Positions 1 through 7,936 of a stretch of 64,000 nucleotides of DNA are shown one piece after another. A program made the translations under genes and the position numbers. Source of the stretch: Halovivax gelatinilyticus (GTDB lineage: Archaea > Halobacteriota > Halobacteria > Halobacteriales > Natrialbaceae); assembly GCF_024300625.1 (NCBI RefSeq), contig NZ_CP101322.1, forward strand, positions 1,439,992 to 1,503,991, read 5' to 3'. Each line of letters starts with the position of its first letter. Within the stretch, counting starts at the first letter, position 1. The notes beneath the pieces are model-generated. The model did no database searches. It saw only the letters and a program-made list of their open reading frames with translations, and had not been told where the DNA came from.

Positions 1-781
1 GAGCTGCCATTGCCATCACTACGTCATGGTGGGGAGTTTCCCAAATTCGAGCGTGAGTTCTGCCCGTGAAACCTGCAGGCCCTGAAGCGACTGAGGCATC
101 GTGAGAACGATACTGGCCTGCATCTGGATCGTAAAGGTATCTTGTCGCATCTGCAACGCTTGTCGTCCAGTTGGTTCCCCACGGCCGGCGTTGGTTGTCG
201 TGTTCACTCGCTGTGACGATATCATCCGCCATTGTATCGGGATCGCTCCATAGCTCACCAATAAGATTGATAGGCCCACTCTGTTCCCATATTCCATCGT
301 TGAGGTTGTGATAGTAGTCGGGAACCTCGTCTGCGTAATGAGTGGGTGAAACGTCGTGACCAGCTGTAGATCCGTTCAACGTCTCCCCGTAATACCGTTC
401 CCATTCCCCCTCAGTTCCAACGCGTGTGGTCCATGTGTCTCGTTTGACTACGACATCTCTCTTCGGTAGGTCGTCCTTGTTCGGATACGGTCGTTCGTAC
501 TCTATAGACTCAGTTAGTGCCGCTTTCCCATATCGCTCTACCAAATCTGGACTAGTTTTTCGAATATCGATCTGAATCTTCTCCGGTGCAATGCGTGTTT
601 TAATGAGCATATTGCCCTCAATATGGAGGTCCTCATCACTCGGTGCTTTCTCGCTGAGATTTGCTTTACCATTGCCGATTACAGTCGTTCCAGTGATTAA
701 CCCACCGGCAGCGATCGAGTTGACGAAGGAACGACGTGTCACGCTCTTTCGTCCACCACAGCGATTGTTTCTGTCGGACAT
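1..781 (-). CDS. Tat-signal secreted protein, C-terminus cut by window edge
   Basis: The reading frame is open from an ATG at 781 to the left edge (260 codons) with no stop, so the C-terminus lies outside the window. Residues 15-27 (TRRSFVNSIAAGG) form a twin-arginine motif followed by a hydrophobic stretch, which implies Tat export. The mature part is acidic and aromatic-rich; the segments GPINLI and RTHARIWE late in the visible part are faintly reminiscent of LssY C-terminal-like domains, but this is only a guess. A TATA-like stretch at 801-810 sits about 25 bp upstream of the ATG, fitting a leaderless transcript. Base composition is lower in GC than the core genes to the right, like the following accessory genes. 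Confidence 0.75.
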   Translation of the reverse strand, partial: MSDRNNRCGGRKSVTRRSFVNSIAAGGLITGTTVIGNGKANLSEKAPSDEDLHIEGNMLIKTRIAPEKIQIDIRKTSPDLVERYGKAALTESIEYERPYPNKDDLPKRDVVVKRDTWTTRVGTEGEWERYYGETLNGSTAGHDVSPTHYADEVPDYYHNLNDGIWEQSGPINLIGELWSDPDTMADDIVTASEHDNQRRPWGTNWTTSVADATRYLYDPDAGQYRSHDASVASGPAGFTGRTHARIWETPHHDVVMAMAA

Positions 782-1017
782 CAAGAGTCAAATTTGGATG
801 TATCTATAATGTATTTATGTATCTGATTTATATGGTTGAGTGTCAAAATATTATCGCTGCAAAATGTACATGGTTTGGAATGTTATAACATTTGTCTGGT
901 TAAATATGTAACTGATTTTGTTTAAAATCCCACATCCACCCCTGAAACGTTTGAGTTCGGGTTGTTGTTCTTTACTTGAACTACCGTTTCGTTCACTAAC
1001 AGCGATAATGAGGAGTG

Positions 1018-1353
1018 TCAGTCGAGATTTTCTACTACCAGTTCGTAACAATTCGCAATGAGCACCGATAGCGCATAAACGTAAATAATGGCTACCTCTG
1101 TCGAGAACGACGATCGGTTTGCGTGCCCACCGAAGATCTCGTAGACGATTCCATCGAGATAACTTGCAGGCCTGAAAATTATCTCGAGAGGGGTGTTCAG
1201 AATTTCCCTAATGGTACCGAACTCCCCATCTGGGAATAACATCAGGAAGACGTAGTATTGGAGGATGAGGACACCAATAGTTCCCAGCACTATTAGGACG
1301 GATTTTCTCGGCCGAATAATCGACCAACTCTTCCGCAAATACGGGTATTTCAT
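1018..1353 (-). CDS. Small membrane protein downstream of HTH regulator
   Basis: A 111-residue protein with a basic N-terminus and two predicted membrane segments: one around residues 18-40 (VLIVLGTIGVLILQYYVF) and one near the C-terminus (AIIYVYALSVLIANC). Its ATG overlaps the stop of the upstream HTH gene by 4 bp (ATGA, 1350-1353), so the two are very probably translationally coupled. I recognise no family. Since the pair sits between two Tat-secreted proteins and is divergent from a halocin-like precursor, a role in control, immunity or sensing is possible, but nothing in the sequence shows it. The DNA is AT-rich compared with the core genome. Confidence 0.6.
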   Translation of the reverse strand: MKYPYLRKSWSIIRPRKSVLIVLGTIGVLILQYYVFLMLFPDGEFGTIREILNTPLEIIFRPASYLDGIVYEIFGGHANRSSFSTEVAIIYVYALSVLIANCYELVVENLD

Positions 1354-1634
1354 CGGTGTTTACTGTATACAAGGTGCAATTCTCCCTCGAACTTTTTATA
1401 AGTTGAATAACACATGCTACCGAGCTCGGTCAGGACATATCCGCCGCGTTCCTTTCTCATCAGTTTGTATCTGCTCAGTTTTCGATTCCGATTATAAATT
1501 GTGCTTTTTGAGACGTCGAGTTTCTCGGCTAGTTCTCTTTTGTACTGGACGCCATCATCATTTAAAATTGAAAGGATCTCTGCGTGGTTACAGACAATAA
1601 CTGGGAGACTGGTTCCTGTTTTTTCGAACTCCAT
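1350..1634 (-). CDS. Winged helix-turn-helix transcriptional regulator
   Basis: A 94-residue protein whose central part has a canonical winged-helix pattern: KRELAEKLDVSKSTIYNRNRKL is the recognition helix-turn-helix (about residues 33-54), followed by a wing (RKERGGYVLTELG). This resembles archaeal HTH regulators of the MarR/ArsR type that control an adjacent membrane protein. It is the first gene of a two-gene operon with the membrane protein at 1018-1353 (4-bp overlap). A TATA-like TTATAAGT on the minus strand (1657-1664) lies 23-30 bp upstream of the ATG, supporting this start and a leaderless mRNA. The target is not known; the gene divergent across the 275-bp spacer is the obvious candidate. 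Confidence 0.7.
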   Translation of the reverse strand: MEFEKTGTSLPVIVCNHAEILSILNDDGVQYKRELAEKLDVSKSTIYNRNRKLSRYKLMRKERGGYVLTELGSMCYSTYKKFEGELHLVYSKHR

Positions 1635-1909
1635 ATCGGAAGTTGCAGCCCCCGATACTTATAATTAATTGTCCTTATTATTATTATTATTGATAGCAGT
1701 TAAAGAGGGCAAATTGAACGCGTTTTTGGTGTCGCTATTGCTAATGAGCCGTCAAGCCCTGATAAATCGGACATCTGGCTAATAACTAATGGGGTGGTCT
1801 TTAGGTTGAGCATTGAGTATAAGACTATACATTACTTTGCTAATGTCAAGATAGAATTTGATGTGGTATAAATCATTCCAATTGATAGATTTGCTCTTGG
1901 GATCAAACT
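1635..1909. promoter_or_regulatory. AT-rich divergent promoter region
   Basis: This spacer separates the HTH/membrane pair (leftward) from the cysteine-rich precursor (rightward). It contains a TATA-like box on the minus strand at 1657-1664 for the regulator, a run of TTA triplets at 1675-1692, and a TATA-like TATAAA at 1867-1872 about 40 bp upstream of the precursor's ATG. The layout would allow the HTH protein to control both directions. No clear palindromic operator was found by eye. Confidence 0.45.
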
Positions 1910-2638
1910 ATGGTTATGGTCGATTCATCGACTACTCGTGAATCTAGAAGTCAACACGTAAAGAGAAGGAAAATCCTTGGATCACTGGTCGCTACGGGTG
2001 CGATTGGCGGGGGAGGAATTGTCACTGGGAATGGTGACGGCGGATCCAGCAACGACACCATCGCGAAAAAAAGAAATCGATACAGTAATCCAGCTAATCT
2101 GAACCGAGTGATCGAGCGCCATCAGAGGTTTGTTGACTCAGTTTTCAACGAACTTAACGTCCCACTGCTGTGGAATGATATATTAGTTGACGACGTCTCA
2201 CCACCACCGAAAGAAGGTATAGAGGGTGAGATAGTCCGTTCAATAAAGACCCCAGACAATGTGTCAATACGGATTAACATAATTCGACGGATAGATTGCT
2301 GCCCGCTAAATTTCGTCATTCATCCCGAATCTGCGGAGCAACCATATGCCGTTCTCACAAATACCGACGAGAATGTGATTACCACATATGGCTTCAACAA
2401 AGTCGATGGGGCGGATGCACCATTGCGTGTTTTCACAGATGAAATGGGTGACAATTCTTCGTCGACACAGTCAAATCACCCGCCATGGGCGTGTCAAAAA
2501 TGTCCAACGGATGAAGAGTGCTGCGAGTGCGCTCGCGAGTGCGTGACCTGTTGTGGACAATCCTGTACCACGGTGTGGGACTACTACTGTGACTGCTGTA
2601 AATACACTAATCCAAGCTGTTGGGGTGACTGCTACTAA
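1910..2638 (+). CDS. Tat-exported precursor with 14-cysteine C-terminal module (halocin C8-like architecture)
   Basis: This 242-residue protein begins with a twin-arginine signal (KRRKILGSL, about residues 18-26, then a Gly/Ala-rich hydrophobic stretch). A middle domain (about 55-180) follows, then an Asn/Ser-rich linker, and the last 50 residues (193-242) hold 14 cysteines, including three CC pairs. The halocin C8 family shares this plan: a Tat-exported proprotein whose C-terminal cysteine-rich part is released as a microhalocin and whose N-terminal part gives immunity. Family membership is inferred from architecture, not from a sequence match. Two in-frame ATGs (1910 and 1916) are possible. 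The DNA is AT-rich compared with the core, suggesting transfer. Alternatives: a cysteine-rich metal-binding or secreted redox protein. Confidence 0.7.
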   Translation: MVMVDSSTTRESRSQHVKRRKILGSLVATGAIGGGGIVTGNGDGGSSNDTIAKKRNRYSNPANLNRVIERHQRFVDSVFNELNVPLLWNDILVDDVSPPPKEGIEGEIVRSIKTPDNVSIRINIIRRIDCCPLNFVIHPESAEQPYAVLTNTDENVITTYGFNKVDGADAPLRVFTDEMGDNSSSTQSNHPPWACQKCPTDEECCECARECVTCCGQSCTTVWDYYCDCCKYTNPSCWGDCY

Positions 2639-2867
2639 CAGATTTTACGCCCTCAACGCCTTGCACAGTTGGAAAGTGATCCGCCGATAGAAGACTCTGG
2701 AAAACGTCCAAAAGAGTCGGCGGTGAAGTTTCGTCTAACGATCTGAAAAAGTAATCCTCGGCAGTATATCCAGCCCAATACACGCCGAGTACGAGTATCC
2801 CTTCATCGAGACATTCAAAGTTACTCGTCGATCTCTGCCCGGGGTGCATAGACGAGCGTGTCGCCAT
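2607..2867 (-). CDS. Doubtful small ORF converging on the cysteine-rich gene
   Basis: An 86-codon frame whose second half has a natural-looking composition (GILVLGVYWAGYTAEDYFF, about residues 23-41). It overlaps the end of the cysteine-rich gene by 32 bp on the opposite strand and overlaps the small ORF at 2821-2979 in another frame. No family is recognised. It may be the last member of a chain of short overlapping genes (2607-3203), or only a fragment. Confidence 0.25.
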   Translation of the reverse strand: MATRSSMHPGQRSTSNFECLDEGILVLGVYWAGYTAEDYFFRSLDETSPPTLLDVFQSLLSADHFPTVQGVEGVKSVSSSHPNSLD

Positions 2868-2979
2868 CTCTCAGTTTCGACTCGTCGCCGTCCAGGCCCT
2901 GGTAGTTCAGAGCGGTGGCGTTCCGAATCAGGTCAGCGACGCAGACACCGCTCCCTTCGAAGCTAACCCAAGCGCTCAC
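2821..2979 (-). CDS. Very small acidic protein, possibly a beta-grasp remnant
   Basis: A 52-residue frame starting with GTG at 2979 and overlapping the stop of the upstream frame by 4 bp (GTGA). Its composition is protein-like and acidic, ending in LRDGDTLVYAPRAEIDE. The DGDTLVYAP tail resembles the last strand of small beta-grasp (ubiquitin-like, MoaD/ThiS-type) folds, but the diglycine end typical of sulfur carriers is absent. This is inference from a short motif only. Confidence 0.35.
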   Translation of the reverse strand: MSAWVSFEGSGVCVADLIRNATALNYQGLDGDESKLRDGDTLVYAPRAEIDE

Positions 2980-3203
2980 CCGTGACGTAGGGAAGGTTTT
3001 AGGTCGTCACAAATGGCCATCAGTTCCTTGAGCCAGTCTTCTTCCCACCGCCCGATGGTCTCCCTGCCGCCGAACGTGATCCATTCGCCGTCACGATCTG
3101 GTGCGTGCAGGTGAACCGAGGGATAGTGGGTGATTTGGCGGTCGTACAGCGTGTGGTGCGTCTGCGGTGTAAACGCGAGTAACACCAGCTGACCTGCTGA
3201 TCG
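2976..3203 (-). pseudogene. Unidentified gene remnant, 5' part missing
   Basis: The last ~75 codons of this frame, ending at 2976, look like a true protein C-terminus (for example HYPSVHLHAPDRDGEWITF and EDWLKELMAICDDLKP). Upstream the frame merely runs as a shadow through the phosphate permease gene on the other strand, so a real N-terminus is missing. It is followed by the 52-codon frame with a GTGA overlap, which suggests a former operon. Function unknown. Confidence 0.3.
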
Positions 3204-3258
3204 CACGTACTGTCCGCTTCCAGTACGCTCTTTAGGAGATCCGTCCAATCGGGAGACG

Positions 3259-4437
3259 ATGGGAGAGACGATTCTGGTCGTCGGTATCGTCGCGTCGATC
3301 TTCGTCGGGTTCAACATCGGCGGGTCGTCGACCGGCATCACGTGGGGGCCGGCGGTCGGGGCTGGAATCGTAAAGAAAACGACCGCGGCGGCGGTCATGA
3401 CGGTGTTCGTCTTTCTCGGCGGCTGGACCGTCGGGCGGAACGTGATGGAGACGTTGAGCGAGGGTATCATCACGATCGACCTCACGCTCTCTGCCGGCGT
3501 CGCCATCCTCTTTTTCATCGGCCTCGGCATCCTCGTCGCCAACGTGTTCGGCGTCCCCGTGCCGACGTCGATGACGACAGTCGGGGCGATCGCCGGCCTC
3601 GGGCTGGCGACCGACACGCTCAACTACGAGACCATCGCCTGGATCCTTTCGTGGTGGATCGTCACGCCGATCATCGGCTTCTGGGTCGGCGCAACGATCG
3701 GACGGTACGTCTATCCGGAACTCAACCGCCGCGTCCGGATCAAAACGTCCGACGGGCCGCTACTTTCGTTCGATCGGACCGGTCCGATTCCAGTACCCGG
3801 ACTCGGGCCGAACACGACTCGGAAGGAACTCGTGACGACCGCCGCCGTCATCGTCATCGGCTGTTACATGGCGTTCAGTGCGGGCGCGAGTAACGTCCCG
3901 AACGCGGCCGCACCGCTCGTCGGCGGCGAAAACGGCGATTTGTCCGCGGAGGTTGCGATCGTCGTCGCCACGTTGGCGATCAGCCTGGGTGGATTCACGA
4001 TCGCCCGCCGAACCATGGAGTCGGTCGGCGGCGAGTTGAGCGACATTCCGCTGTTGGCGGCGCTCGTCGTCATGCTCACCGCCTCGACGATCACGACCGC
4101 GCTCAGCTGGATCGGCATTCCGATCAGCCTCGTGATGGGGTCGGTGATGACGATCGTCGGCCTCGGCTGGGGTCGCGCTACCCGGCCGATCACGGCGAGA
4201 GAGGCGATCGCCGGCGACACCGAAGAGGCGGAGATCGCCCTCGGCGCGATCACCGCCGAAGCGCCTGGCGAGGAACCGGTTCCGATCGGCGAGGACGAGA
4301 CGGAAGAGGCGCTCGACGCGGGCGACCTCTTCAACCCGCGAGCCGTCGTCAAGTACCTCTCGATGTGGGTCATCGGCCCGTCGATGTCGACGCTGCTTGC
4401 CTACGGCTTCTTCCTCGCGCTTCCGGGCGTCGCCTGA
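3259..4437 (+). CDS. PiT family inorganic phosphate permease
   Basis: A 392-residue integral membrane protein with about ten hydrophobic segments in two homologous halves, each starting with a PiT signature: FVGFNIGGSSTGITWGPAVGA near the N-terminus and GCYMAFSAGASNVPNAAAPLV around residues 200-220. PiT proteins import phosphate with H+ or Na+. A charged acidic cytoplasmic loop (about 320-360) lies before the last membrane segment. A UspA gene follows 37 bp downstream, and a paralogous permease is encoded convergently at 5857-7125. That arrangement (PiT-UspA-repeat protein-PiT) suggests local duplication of the permease. Confidence 0.93.
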   Translation: MGETILVVGIVASIFVGFNIGGSSTGITWGPAVGAGIVKKTTAAAVMTVFVFLGGWTVGRNVMETLSEGIITIDLTLSAGVAILFFIGLGILVANVFGVPVPTSMTTVGAIAGLGLATDTLNYETIAWILSWWIVTPIIGFWVGATIGRYVYPELNRRVRIKTSDGPLLSFDRTGPIPVPGLGPNTTRKELVTTAAVIVIGCYMAFSAGASNVPNAAAPLVGGENGDLSAEVAIVVATLAISLGGFTIARRTMESVGGELSDIPLLAALVVMLTASTITTALSWIGIPISLVMGSVMTIVGLGWGRATRPITAREAIAGDTEEAEIALGAITAEAPGEEPVPIGEDETEEALDAGDLFNPRAVVKYLSMWVIGPSMSTLLAYGFFLALPGVA

Positions 4438-4474
4438 AGGGACACTTACGTTCCCGAACCACGTACGTCGATCC

Positions 4475-4903
4475 ATGCTCTCGCGGATCCTGGTTCCGAT
4501 GGACGATTCCGAGCCCGCCGGTCGCGCACTGGAATACGCGCTCGAAAACCATCCCGACGCCGAGATCACCGTCCTCCACGTCGTCGGCGTCCCGTCGATG
4601 ATGATGGGCGACGCGGTGAGTCTCGCGCTCGAAGACGACCTCGAAACGGCCGCCGACGAACGCGCCAGACCCGTCTTCGAGCGCGCCCGCGAGATCGCCG
4701 CCGAGCACGATCGCGACATCGAGACCGCCGTCGGAATCGGCCATCCCGCCCGAAACGTCGTCGAGCGAGCCGACGACTACGATACGGTTATCATAGGGAG
4801 TCACGGCAAACACACGGACGGGACGACGCGGCGTATCCTCGTCGGCAACGTCGCCGAAACCGTCGTTCGACGGGCGCCGGTGGCGGTGACCGTCGTTCGG
4901 TGA
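4475..4903 (+). CDS. Universal stress protein (UspA domain)
   Basis: A 142-residue single UspA domain starting at the typical SRILVPMDDSE strand, with GSHGKHTDGTTRRILVGNVAE near the C-terminus matching the family's nucleotide-binding G-rich motif (G-x2-G-x9-GS/N). The start at 4475 places the first beta-strand at the N-terminus as in the family; an upstream in-frame ATG would add an unnatural extension. It lies directly behind the PiT permease and probably is co-transcribed with it. Such pairs are frequent in haloarchaea and suggest a regulatory link to transport, which is an inference. Confidence 0.9.
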   Translation: MLSRILVPMDDSEPAGRALEYALENHPDAEITVLHVVGVPSMMMGDAVSLALEDDLETAADERARPVFERAREIAAEHDRDIETAVGIGHPARNVVERADDYDTVIIGSHGKHTDGTTRRILVGNVAETVVRRAPVAVTVVR

Positions 4904-4945
4904 CGGCGCCCGGCGTTCGATTCTCGTCGTGCGCTCGAGCGTCGG

Positions 4946-5674
4946 TCACTCCTCGGATTCGTCCGTCACCTCTCGCTCTTCGATCAGCTCTTCGACCTCG
5001 TCCTCGCGAGGCCGTCGGTCGACGCGCTCTTCGACGGACTCGACCTGTTTTTTCACCTCGTCGAGTTGCTCGCCAACGGTCTTCTCGATGGTCTCCGGGA
5101 CGGTCTTTTCTACCGTTTCACCGACCGTCTCCTCGACGGTTTCGCCGACTGTTTTCTCAACGGTTTCGCCCACTTTCTTATCGACGGTTTCACCGACTGT
5201 CTTATCGACCGTCTCTTCGACGGTTTTCTCTACCGTTTCGCCCACCTTCTTATCGACTGTGTCCTCGACCGTCTGTTCGACCGTCTCTCCGACCGTCTGT
5301 TCGACCGTCTCTCCGACCGTCTGTTCGACCGTCTCTCCGACCGTCTGTTCGACCGTTTCACCAACCGTCTGTTCGACCGTCTCTCCGACCGTCTGTTCGA
5401 CCGTTTCACCAACCGTCTGTTCGACCGTCTCTCCGACAGTCTGCTCGACCGTTTCGCCCACCTCCTCTTCGACCGATTCGCGTACCGCCCGGGTCATCCA
5501 GTCGGGATCGAATCGGGCCATCTTCCAGACGACGTGGACGACGTAGGCGGCAAAGACGCCGATCGCGAACGCGAATCCGATCGTGAAATCGAGCAGCGCG
5601 ATGAGCGCGATCGCGATGACGATCAGGGCGCCGTAGGCCAGGTCGACGACCGCGTCGACGCGGACTGGGTTCAT
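4946..5674 (-). CDS. Membrane-anchored octapeptide-repeat protein
   Basis: A 242-residue protein. Residues 12-50 contain two hydrophobic helices (ALIVIAIALIALLDF and FAFAIGVFAAYVVHVVW). Then a long helical-looking tail is built from about sixteen octapeptides of consensus GETVEQTV: eight essentially perfect copies followed by eight degenerate ones (GETVDKKV, EETVDKTV, PETIEKTV and so on). It closes with a charged segment (LIEEREVTDESEE). Valine recurs every fourth residue, which differs from a normal heptad coiled coil. The repeats are also 24-bp DNA repeats, so copy number may vary between strains. It lies convergent to the UspA gene and downstream of the second PiT permease. Function unknown. 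Confidence 0.75.
   Translation of the reverse strand: MNPVRVDAVVDLAYGALIVIAIALIALLDFTIGFAFAIGVFAAYVVHVVWKMARFDPDWMTRAVRESVEEEVGETVEQTVGETVEQTVGETVEQTVGETVEQTVGETVEQTVGETVEQTVGETVEQTVGETVEQTVEDTVDKKVGETVEKTVEETVDKTVGETVDKKVGETVEKTVGETVEETVGETVEKTVPETIEKTVGEQLDEVKKQVESVEERVDRRPREDEVEELIEEREVTDESEE
5076..5460. repeat. 24-bp tandem repeat array inside the repeat protein gene
   Basis: About sixteen units of 24 bp. Those at 5266-5460 are nearly identical (core cgaccgtctgttcgaccgt); those at 5076-5265 are degenerate. Because the unit is a multiple of three, several other frames on both strands also stay open here; these are artefacts of the repeat. The contrast between homogeneous and diverged halves is what recent unit amplification would leave. 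Confidence 0.85.
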
Positions 5675-5856
5675 CGGTTTCCCCCTTCGCGGTGGCCGAA
5701 CGCGGTGGCAGTCGAAGCGACGACGCCGCTAACGGTTCGTTGCAGTCGCAGACGGGAGACGTACCGTCGCGTATCGATCCGCGGTTCGCGGGTCCGGTGG
5801 GCCATATTGACGAAACGTACGGTGTGATCGGTTGATATCCTTTGGGACGGCCGGCG

Positions 5857-7125
5857 TCAGAATCCGAAGATCGGCACGAACCGGAACGTGAGAAACGCCC
5901 CGACCGTCGCCAGGAGGGGAACGAAGTTCTGAATGAGGATCACCCGCGCGGTCGTCGACGGGTCGAACAGGTCCGAGGCTTTGGGGATGTCGGCGGGTTC
6001 TTCTTCGCCGATCGGCGGCGCCGGCTCTCCTTCTTCCTCCGCGGTGAGCGCTCCCACCGAGACTCGCGTCTCCTTTCGACCGCGGACGACCTCCGAGACC
6101 GTCGTCGTGCGGGTCGCCCGGCCCCAGCCGAGGCCGATGATGCTCATCGTCGAGACGACGACCAGCTGGACGGGGATGCCGATCGCCGACAGCAGGGTGA
6201 CGATCGTCGCGGAGACGGTCATGACGACGACCGCCGCCGTCAGCGGCAGGTTGGTGATGTCGTTACCCATCGTCGCGAGCGTCCGGCGAGCGATGGTGAA
6301 CGCGCCGATGGTGACGGCGACGCCGGCGATGATCACGCCCCACTCCATGTTCCCGATGGTGGTCGACAGACCGGCGAGGCTCACCTCCGTCGGGTAGTCG
6401 AGCGCGCCGGCGCCCACCAGCGGCGCGACCGCGTTCGCGACGTTCGACGCCCCGGAGCTAAAGGCCATGTAACAACCGATGCCGACGACGATCAGCGAGC
6501 CGGTTATCTCGCGTCTGTCAGAGCCATCGGCCGCACGAATCCGCGGAATCGCACCAGTTCTATCGACCCGCCACAGCTGCGTCTCGCGCCGGGAGATCGC
6601 GACCCACGCGTTGAGTCGCGGGTAGAAGTACCGCCCGATGACGCCGCTGACCCAGAAGGCGACGATCGGCGCGACGATCCACCAGGAGACGATCTCTCCC
6701 ATCGTCGCCCAGTCGAGCGAACCCGTCGCCATTCCCAGCCCGGCGATCGCGCCGACGGCCGTCATCGACGTCGAGGCGGGGACGCCGAAGAGGTTGCCAA
6801 GAAAGAGCGCCAATCCGATGAAAAAGAGAATGCCGATGCCGGCTTCCAGGGTGAGATACTCGCGTGGAACGAGGTCGTCACCGAGCGTCGAGACGACCTC
6901 GGGACCGATGATCCAGCCGCCGAGAAAGAAGAAAAACGACATCAAGATCGCGGCGCCGAGCATGGAGACCACGTTCGCCCCGACGGCCGGCCCGAAGGAG
7001 ACGCCCGTCGTGGCGCCACCGATGTTGTAGCCGACGAACAGCGCGACGATGATTCCAATCGCGAGGAGCGTCTCTGTCACGGCTCTACCATCGAACGCCC
7101 ACCGAATAAATGATGTTACTTCCAT
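5857..7125 (-). CDS. PiT family inorganic phosphate permease, second copy
   Basis: A 422-residue paralogue of the permease at 3259-4437, with matching signatures in both halves ([21 protein letters not shown] near the N-terminus; [21 protein letters not shown] in the second half), [17 protein letters not shown], and an acidic loop ([17 protein letters not shown]) before the last helix. The start at 7125 ([11 protein letters not shown]) is chosen because upstream codons in this frame are the antisense of the ferredoxin gene. It diverges from the ferredoxin gene with a 96-bp spacer. Sodium- or proton-coupled phosphate uptake is expected. Confidence 0.92.
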   Translation of the reverse strand: MEVTSFIRWAFDGRAVTETLLAIGIIVALFVGYNIGGATTGVSFGPAVGANVVSMLGAAILMSFFFFLGGWIIGPEVVSTLGDDLVPREYLTLEAGIGILFFIGLALFLGNLFGVPASTSMTAVGAIAGLGMATGSLDWATMGEIVSWWIVAPIVAFWVSGVIGRYFYPRLNAWVAISRRETQLWRVDRTGAIPRIRAADGSDRREITGSLIVVGIGCYMAFSSGASNVANAVAPLVGAGALDYPTEVSLAGLSTTIGNMEWGVIIAGVAVTIGAFTIARRTLATMGNDITNLPLTAAVVVMTVSATIVTLLSAIGIPVQLVVVSTMSIIGLGWGRATRTTTVSEVVRGRKETRVSVGALTAEEEGEPAPPIGEEEPADIPKASDLFDPSTTARVILIQNFVPLLATVGAFLTFRFVPIFGF

Positions 7126-7221
7126 CGTCCCGCGATACTGCGGGTTCGATGCCGGTCGGCCGGACGAGCGGGCCGCGGCGAACAGCAAGCTATTACAGTC
7201 CGGGTGCCGAAATCTCGGGTG

Positions 7222-7611
7222 ATGCCCACGGTAGAATACCTCAACTACGAAGTACTGGACGACCACGGCTGGGACATGGACGACGACGACCTCTTCGACA
7301 ACGCCGCCGACGCCGGCCTCGGCGACGAGGACTACGGCACGCTCGAGGTCAACGAGGGCGAGTACATCCTCGAAGCCGCCGAGGCGCAGGGCTACGACTG
7401 GCCCTTCTCCTGTCGCGCCGGCGCGTGTGCGAACTGCGCGGCGATCGTCAAAGAAGGCGAAATCGAGATGGACATGCAGCAGATCCTCTCGGACGAAGAA
7501 GTCGACGAGAAGATGGTCCGACTGACCTGCATCGGACACGCGATCACCGACGAGGTAAAGATCGTCTACAACGCGAAGCACCTGGACTACCTCCAGAACC
7601 GCGTCATCTGA
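7222..7611 (+). CDS. fdx: Halophilic-type 2Fe-2S ferredoxin
   Basis: A 129-residue protein that I recognise as the haloarchaeal plant-type ferredoxin: acidic N-terminal insertion ([13 protein letters not shown]), cluster loop [10 protein letters not shown] with three cysteines, the fourth in RLTCIG, and the conserved C-terminus [13 protein letters not shown]. It carries electrons for pyruvate and 2-oxoglutarate ferredoxin oxidoreductases in haloarchaea. The start [10 protein letters not shown] at 7222 matches known family N-termini, so a slightly longer in-frame start at 7204 is rejected. Confidence 0.97.
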   Translation: MPTVEYLNYEVLDDHGWDMDDDDLFDNAADAGLGDEDYGTLEVNEGEYILEAAEAQGYDWPFSCRAGACANCAAIVKEGEIEMDMQQILSDEEVDEKMVRLTCIGHAITDEVKIVYNAKHLDYLQNRVI

Positions 7612-7936
7612 GCGCCCGATAAACCCACCGAGTCGAACGATAGGGTAGTTCGCCCCGTACATTCATTTCTCGGCTTCGAGGGATAGGACCGCTGCGTAGC
7701 CAGGTTCCCAATTTAGTATCAACTGCTGAGATGGCGGTCGAAGAGACGAGACGTTCGAACGCCGCGATCCGTACCGTCGCGAAGACTACGTCTCTCAGTA
7801 ACCGAATTTGTATTTTGTGAGAGTGATACGACCGACCGGGAGCGGTCACGATCGCATCAGGTATACGGATCTGGTCGTTCCCGCCGCCCGAGAACCGGCG
7901 CGGATCCCTTAATTTGAGGGGCCAACTTGTTCACCG
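7612..7936. other. Intergenic region without recognised gene
   Basis: A 325-bp spacer between ferredoxin and the globin-coupled transducer. A short frame on the minus strand (7604-7849) has no protein-like composition and overlaps the ferredoxin end. No tRNA-like or repeat structure was seen. It presumably holds the ferredoxin terminator and the transducer promoter. Confidence 0.5.

Noticed and set aside
4900-5827. Several long frames on the plus strand across the octapeptide repeat
   Set aside because: The 24-bp repeat keeps all frames open; compositions (serine/threonine/valine or arginine/proline/phenylalanine only) are not natural, whereas the minus-strand frame has a membrane anchor and typical halophilic acidity.
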